Of a stretch of DNA of 64,000 bases, positions 59,350 through 64,000 are shown in pieces (positions within the stretch are counted from its first letter, which is position 1; each line of letters opens with the position of its first letter). The position numbers were made by a program, and so were the translations under genes. A model generated the notes under the pieces. That model had not been told where the DNA came from. It did no database searches and saw only the letters and a program-made list of their open reading frames with translations. This DNA comes from Zygnema circumcarinatum. Its lineage: Eukaryota > Streptophyta > Zygnematophyceae > Zygnematales > Zygnemataceae. Location of the stretch: contig CM074805.1 of NCBI GenBank assembly GCA_037447605.1, positions 689,606-753,605 of the forward strand, written 5' to 3'.

Positions 59350-59930
59350 GGGGACTCAGGGGATGGGAGAGGAGGAGGGAGAGGGAAAGGGAGAGGGAGT
59401 GGGAGAGGGAGAGGGGACTCAGGGGATGGGAGGGGAGGGGCGCGGGCAGGGCACGGCGCGGCATGGCACGGCATGAGGTTGTGGATGGGGCGGCTCTGTG
59501 GGGGGATGTGTGTGTACCGAGGATGCGGGAGTCGGTGGAGGGGAGGAGGACGTGAGGGGAGGGGAGGGGAGGGGAGGGGAGACGAGAGGAGAGGGGACTC
59601 AGGGGAGGGGAGGGGACGGGAGGGGAGGGTAGGGGAGGGGAGAGGAGAGGGGACTCAGGGGAGGGGAGGGGACGGGAGGGGAGGGTAGGGGAGGGGAGAG
59701 GAGAGGGGACTCAGGGGAGGGAGGGGACGGGAGGGGAGGGGAGGGGAGGGGAGAGGAGAGGGGACTCAGGGGAGGGGAGGGGACGGGAGGGGAGGGTAGG
59801 GGAGGGGAGAGGAGAGGGGACTCAGGGGAGGGGAGGGAGAGGGGACTCAGCGGAGGGGAGGGGACGGGAGGGGAGGACGGGAGGGGAGGGGAGGGGAGGG
59901 GAGAGGGGACTGAGGGGAGGGGAGGGAATT
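59350..59930. repeat. GA-rich 56-bp minisatellite
   Basis: GGGGACTCAGG recurs at about 59350, 59413, 59593, 59649, 59705, 59760 and 59816; the central copies are spaced 55-56 bp. Units consist of GGGGA/GGGAC words. A complementary-strand version of the edge sequence (CCCATCCCCTGAGACCCCT) appears twice at about 60045-60115, giving an inverted arrangement around the array. Confidence 0.9.
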
Positions 59931-60312
59931 ACAGGGCGCGGCACGGCACGGCATGGGGGTATGGAGGGATGGGGCTATGGGGGATGGCTCTCTGTGGATT
60001 CGTGCATTTGTGCCGAGGATGGAGGAGCGCTCTCCTCTCCCTCTCCCATCCCCTGAGACCCCTCACCCTCTCCCTTTCCCTCTCCCTCTCCCTCTCCCAT
60101 CCCCTGAGACCCCTCTAAGCCCTCTCCCTTTCCCTCTCCCAGCGATAAGGATTGCGGTTGGCTCCTCTGGCGTGGACGGACGGCGCGCTGCCACGTCGAG
60201 CCCTCTCAACAACTCGCCGCCTGCCGTGCGCACGCGTGAGTCCGCCTGGCACGGTACAGTACAGTACCGTCCTTTCTGGCGGTGGGGTTCAAATTTTGGC
60301 TTGTTTCTGACT

Positions 60313-60326
60313 TTTAGGGTTTAGGG
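60313..60326 (+). promoter_or_regulatory. Two tandem TTTAGGG units (telo-box / interstitial telomere motif)
   Basis: TTTAGGGTTTAGGG is followed by a T run. Two units are far too few for a telomere. The motif matches plant telo-boxes found in promoters of translation and growth genes, here upstream of the unresolved plus-strand locus. Confidence 0.6.
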
Positions 60327-60545
60327 TTTTTTGCCTGGTTTGTTTTTGTTTTGACCTTTGGCGCGGCCACCTGCTGGCACTCCATCTCCTCCAATCCAGG
60401 GGATTGGGACCCGGGGCTTTAGGTGTGTGTACAGTTGTACAGTACAGCATTCTCGCGTGCTGAAACTTGAAAGGTTCTGACGTCCTGTGGGCGATGTGAG
60501 TTATCTGCTGGCTGGAAACTGTGGGCTGCTCCTTGCAGTGATGCG

Positions 60546-61540
60546 TTGCTCCTAGAGGAAGGAGGTGGTTTGATGCACTCTCCGGCTGAGGGAGAGGCAA
60601 CTGCCAGCACTATCGATGGGTGTTGTGAGATGGGAGCGGTGAGGGTGCCATGGAGAGTCTGCAGGAAGTATGGAGGGGCCGGGATTTTTGTTAATGGCAT
60701 CAGCAGCTGGTTATCCAGGGGGCAGCCCAAATGGAGGAGATTGGGCCAGGTGATTGACGGAAACATTCCTTCCTTAATTGAGGCGATGTGAAGGAAAGCT
60801 TGTTGCGATTGGTTTGGATGGTTTTCTGTTCCTGGTTCGTCGCCTTGCACATCGCATGGAATGCTGCTTGCATCAAGCATTCGAAACGTGGAATTTTTCG
60901 TTTTCTAGCAGATGTTTCTTCAACGGAGTTCATTTTCTGTCCAAAAGTAACCTAGCCATTTTGTGTTGAGAGGCCATGCAAATGAAGGAAAAGTCTCGGT
61001 ATATTGGACTGGCTCGCTCTATGTTGCTTGCCGGTTGCAAAGCATGGCACGACTGTAGCCTCATTCAAAACGGTCCTTCAATTGAAGTTCGAACTGCAGA
61101 TGATGTTGAAAGAATAAAGGCTTCGTTTTGTACGTATTGATGCATTATATTATTAGACTTGGTAGATGAGATCCTTCGTTCCCTGAGGCTATATGGGGCT
61201 TCTGTGTTGTATGTTCTCAGGAATTCTGCCCACGGAAATTCTCCTCGCAGCTATGATCCCGCCTTGGGAGGGGCCCAAAGCCGCTCTGTAGCGCATTCCG
61301 CGGGAGGCAATGCTGCCTATCACAGCCACTCAACTCACAACAATGGCCACCCCTTGGTGACTCCTTACCTTACCAGCCTCAGCAGCATGCCTCTCTCCTT
61401 CACCCTTCTCAGCAGCAGCAGCAGCAGCAGCAGCAGCATTTTTTCCTTGAGCAGCAAGGCCACCTTGAGCAAGAGCAGCACCGGCAGATGATGGTTCTGC
61501 AGCAGCAATGCAAGGGCCTGCAGAAGCAGACGTGTTGCGG

Positions 61541-61578
<38 letters not shown>

Positions 61579-62446
61579 GCCTCCCTCCCTCCCTCCCTCC
61601 CTCCCTCCCTCCCTCAGCTGGCCAGCTTCCAGCGCTCGCTGGAAGGGAGACAGACAATGACAATGCCGCTGCTGCCCTTCAGCTCGGCCTCCAACGCCAA
61701 CAGGCCGTTAACAACACAACGCCCACAGCGGGCAGGCAGGCGGCTTCCCCCAAGGTGGTGCCTCTAACGCTCTCGCTCGCAGCCCGGGGGCGGGGGGCTC
61801 GGGAGAGTCTGCAGCCGTTGTGGACGTAGCCATGGGCTGGGCGGGAGCTTCCCTTCAAGTCTGGGGGCCAGTGGGGCTCCTCCCGACCAGGCCATGGCTA
61901 ATGACTAATGGCTAATGGCTAATGGCTAATGGCTATGGCGGAGCAGCCATGGCAGAACGCACGCAGTGGCTGAAGGAGCCGCAGTGGGATGTTCGGCAGA
62001 GGGAGGGTACGGACAGAGCGGAGGTGAGCCAACCTTCAACCCCATTCAAAGCGTTGTGGGTGGGTCAAGAGCGTTTTGCACTCTTCTATCGCACTTGTAA
62101 GGTTTTGATGGAAGAGCTGTTCTCTTATACTTACTGCTTGCTTTGCTGTTGTATGGATGCCATGGTTTCTCGCAGAGGAGAATCTGACTGATTTACTCAC
62201 CCGGATTCGAGATGAAGGATTGCAAGGTGCTTTGGGGGTATCGAGTAGTGTGACCCTGAATAACATAAGGCTGTGCTCCCAGCCTTTTGGAGAGTCTTAT
62301 GTAGGATGCAGAAGATGTCTTAGTGGTAACTGGAGTAACGTTGTATTGGAAATTCCTCTTATGTTGTCAGTAGTGTTGACACAGTGTGAAGCCTACAATC
62401 GGGATTATCCCGTCAGATTGCACCCTGGGGGTCTCTCTGTAGCATG
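60546..62446 (+). CDS. Unresolved plus-strand candidate gene with low-complexity coding segments
   Basis: Several open segments look protein-like but cannot be joined with confidence: 60546-60791 (...RVCRKYGGAGIFVNGISSWL...), 60977-61129 (MQMKEKSRYIGLARSMLLAG... VRTADDVERIKASF), from 61157 (LVDEILRSLRLYGAS...) and 62177-62446 (ENLTDLLTRIRDEGLQGALG). Joining the second to the third keeps phase but would need a 27-base intron, which is implausibly short. From 61380 the reading shifts between Ser-rich and Gln-rich frames through an (AGC)n tract. I do not recognise a family. It may be a fast-evolving regulatory protein, a pseudogene, or partly non-coding. Confidence 0.3.
61411..61613. repeat. Cluster of microsatellites: (AGC)n, (GGGCAT)n, (CCCT)n
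   Basis: (AGC)n at 61411-61438, (GGGCAT)n at 61539-61577 and (CCCT)n at about 61579-61613. If translated, these give poly-Gln or poly-Ser, Met-Gly and Pro-Ser-Leu repeats. Confidence 0.95.
61894..61938. repeat. 7-bp tandem repeat CTAATGG
   Basis: CTAATGG/CTAATGA units occur about five times before GCTATGGCGG, directly upstream of a possible ATG at about 61922. Confidence 0.9.
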
Positions 62447-62552
62447 ATGCAAGATTGCACAGGCTTATGGATCAGCAGTCAGTGCTGTCGTACTGAAGCT
62501 TCTCAAACTCTTTTGCATGTCAATGAACTTTGGTGTGCGTAGTTTTTGTTAC

Positions 62553-62666
62553 CTTGGGTTGACGTCCCCTGCATGACCACTTGCTTGCCTCGCATCATAA
62601 ATGGCTTTGACAAAAGAGTAAGCAATAATCTTTTTGAGTTCAATTTGGTATGGTCTCTTGCATTAT
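62553..62666. repeat. Dispersed ~114-bp element, copy B
   Basis: It starts CCTTGGGTTGACGTCCCC and ends TGGTCTCTTGCATTA, matching the intronic copy at 56384-56509 in the same orientation with about three substitutions and lacking that copy's 12-bp duplication. No gene on either strand clearly contains this copy. Confidence 0.9.
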
Positions 62667-62749
62667 TGGTCTGATCTGTTTGGATGAAAGCGATGAAGAA
62701 TGATGTAAGAAGGTGTGGCATGTAAGGGCGTCATGAGCTCACGTGGAAT

Positions 62750-63121
62750 ATGTATGTGGGCACTGTGTGTGTTGCTTCAGCTGCACTACCGTCACGCTCT
62801 CTCCCTGAAACAGCCCTGCAGCCCTCTTTTGACTCTAAAACAGGAATTTTCACAACATTTTCCTCCTGTTTTGGAGTCGGCTCCCCGTCAGACATGCTAT
62901 GTAAATTAGTTCTTATGCTTGATAAGCAAAATCCAGATTCGTCAGGAGAAAAAAGTGAGCTGGTTGGCGGAATCTCCTCCTCCAATAGGCAGTCGCCCTC
63001 TTGGGAGATGTTGGTGGAAGATGAGCGAGGAAGAGGGAGGGATGGGGTAAGTCGAGCAGCTGGGCATGGAGGAAACAGTGAGAGGAAGGAAGCTGATCAC
63101 GTTCGCGAAAAATCCGGTTAG
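62750..63121 (+). CDS. Unrecognised 123-codon open frame
   Basis: It reads MYVGTVCVASAALPSRSLPE... with Ser-rich, acidic and Gly/Arg-rich segments (KQNPDSSGEKSELVGGISSS, WEMLVEDERGRGRDG). No domain is recognised. The opposite strand is also open over most of the same interval, so coding status is doubtful. It may be a terminal exon of the unresolved locus to the left. Confidence 0.2.
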   Translation: MYVGTVCVASAALPSRSLPETALQPSFDSKTGIFTTFSSCFGVGSPSDMLCKLVLMLDKQNPDSSGEKSELVGGISSSNRQSPSWEMLVEDERGRGRDGVSRAAGHGGNSERKEADHVREKSG

Positions 63122-63432
63122 TGCCTCCCTTTCCATGGGCAGAATCGCCTACAACCTGCAATATTGCTGCAAATTTCAAAGCATACCGTTCAGCGACAGC
63201 CTCTTATTAGGTATCTCTCACCTGCTGCATGCATTTGAAATGGTGCGAATATGCCGCCTCTCAACTTCATTCACGTCGCCAGAGATCGCCAGAGCTGTAC
63301 GGAAGAAAATGGGCCCCGGGTTACTGTAACTGGATCCCTCCAATCGCACAGAACCAAGGTGGCAAAAATTGGAGTCCACACGTGCGACTTAACACATTGA
63401 GTTTTGTACAATTCGAGGGACCAAGTTACCGT

Positions 63433-63485
63433 ACTCCCCCCCTAATATTATTTTCGCCATGGTTTCGGCAAATATTAGGGGGAGT
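63433..63485. repeat. Inverted repeat ACTCCCCC...TAATATT / AATATTAGGGGGAGT
   Basis: Arms at 63433-63449 and 63471-63485 pair around TTTTCGCCATGGTTTCGG. It directly abuts the next inverted-repeat element, and its AATATT-TTTCGCC wording recurs at the right edge of the window. Confidence 0.75.
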
Positions 63486-63750
63486 CAGACCTTGACCAGC
63501 GCCAAACCAATCCGCGAGCCCGTCGGGCCAATTCCGCGTTGTAAGGCAGGCCTTTTTCGCCAAAAGTGGACGTTCGACAGGCTCGGGCGCCGAGCCTGTA
63601 ACTCATTTTTGTAACCTATTTCGAAGTACGGACGGGACAGACAGGTTCGGGGGGAGCCGCGGTTTCCGACCCGAATTCTGCAATCGAAATCAATACCTTT
63701 CCGCCGGCGGAATCTTTCAATTCCGCGGGCGATGGTCAAGGTCTGACTCC
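63481..63750. mobile_element. 270-bp MITE-like element with 22-bp terminal inverted repeats
   Basis: The left end 63481-63502 (GGAGTCAGACCTTGACC...) and right end 63729-63750 (...GGTCAAGGTCTGACTCC) are inverted copies with one mismatch. The interior is GC-rich with no ORF of note. No clear target duplication was seen, so the superfamily is unknown. Confidence 0.7.
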
Positions 63751-63860
63751 ACCTATTGGGTGAAAATCTTGGAATTTGCAAATATAAGGAAGTCCGTGTT
63801 ACAAATAGGCGGGCGGTATTATGTTAGAGTCCGGCATGTGGCCGTACAGTAGACCCCCCC

Positions 63861-63903
63861 AATATTTTCGCCCCTCTTATTTTCGCTACCCAATATTTTC
63901 GCC
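63861..63903. repeat. Repeated AATATTTTCGCC motifs near the right edge
   Basis: AATATTTTCGCC occurs at 63861-63872 and 63892-63903, echoing the inverted repeat at 63433. CCGTACTG/AG tandem units follow (about 63946-63990). This probably continues into another repeat copy outside the window. Confidence 0.6.
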
Positions 63904-64000
63904 CTGATCTTGCCAAAACCACCTTTTTGTACGGTAAGGCTGTGTTAACCGTACTAGCCGTACTGACCGTACTGGACGTACTGTACTAGCCTTACGAACC

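Larger units (their letters stand above)
59164..60545. other. Low-complexity region with minisatellite and telo-box
   Basis: Apart from the minisatellite, the inverted CT-rich block (60025-60140) and the telo-box, this holds GTACAGTAC-type short repeats (about 60250-60270 and 60430-60445). No gene recognised. Confidence 0.5.
63122..64000. other. Right-edge repeat region
   Basis: Dominated by the inverted repeats and motifs listed separately. 63122-63430 shows no recognisable feature. Confidence 0.5.

Noticed and set aside
60313-60326. A telomere
   Set aside because: Only two TTTAGGG units inside gene-bearing sequence; a telo-box is the better explanation.
61488-61829. 113-codon Gln/Met-Gly/Pro-rich frame as a separate gene
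   Set aside because: Built mainly from microsatellites; no supported start, stop context or domain on its own.

Overview
This is a nuclear plant-lineage (Viridiplantae, very probably streptophyte) window. The basis is: intron-rich genes with GT-AG and some GC-AG introns; plastid transit peptides; a violaxanthin de-epoxidase-type gene, a plastid ABC1 kinase, a chalcone-isomerase-fold fatty-acid-binding protein and a MUR3-type GT47 enzyme; and two TTTAGGG units of the plant telomere type. Gene density (about one gene per 5 kb) and short introns (mostly 100-900 bp) fit a compact genome such as a streptophyte alga or early land plant, but I cannot name a species. CT/GA-rich microsatellites are common, and one 10-base N gap sits inside such a tract.

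Layout, left to right. 1-1350 (-): plastid CHI-fold fatty-acid-binding protein, cut by the left edge. 2519-4122 (-): a weak two-exon candidate. 5344-12327 (-): 16-exon ABC1K7/SIA1-like kinase. 13883-18153 (+): a seven-exon protein joining a GT8 domain to a GT64 domain. 18154-21975: a repeat island with nested inverted-repeat elements, including the second, interrupted copy of a repeat also present at 12.8-13.4 kb. 21976-26104 (-): Rossmann-fold/NmrA-type protein. 28775-29877 (+): Aha1 N-terminal-domain-only Hsp90 co-chaperone. 31036-34286 (-): nucleoside hydrolase. 35492-38968 (-): violaxanthin de-epoxidase-related protein. 40248-40945 (-): a 60-residue single-helix membrane microprotein. 42020-44476 (+): triple CCCH zinc-finger protein. 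45155-49598 (-): DNAJC11-type J protein. 51068-51551 (+): DSS1/SEM1. 52311-55178 (-): GT47 exostosin-type enzyme. 56196-58352 (-): a short protein joining FG-type sequence to a NUP155 C-terminal segment. 59091-59163 (-): tRNA-like sequence. 59.3-64.0 kb: minisatellite, telo-box, an unresolved low-complexity plus-strand locus and inverted-repeat elements.

Exon models were built by hand from splice sites, reading-frame phase and family resemblance. For the main genes every intron keeps phase and the summed CDS is a multiple of three: ABC1K 750 aa, GT8-GT64 613 aa, NmrA-like 314 aa, Aha1N 168 aa, nucleoside hydrolase 337 aa, VDR 497 aa, CCCH 598 aa, DNAJC11 586 aa, DSS1 74 aa, GT47 620 aa, NUP155-like 396 aa.

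The genes are not an operon or pathway cluster. Themes are plastid/thylakoid maintenance (CHI-fold FAP, ABC1K7-like, NmrA-like, VDR), Golgi glycan synthesis (GT8-GT64, GT47), chaperone/proteasome function (Aha1N, DNAJC11, DSS1) and nuclear-pore function (NUP155-like). The most unusual items are the GT8-GT64 fusion, the FG-NUP155 chimera, and a ~114-bp element that makes up most of a NUP155-like intron and recurs 6 kb away.
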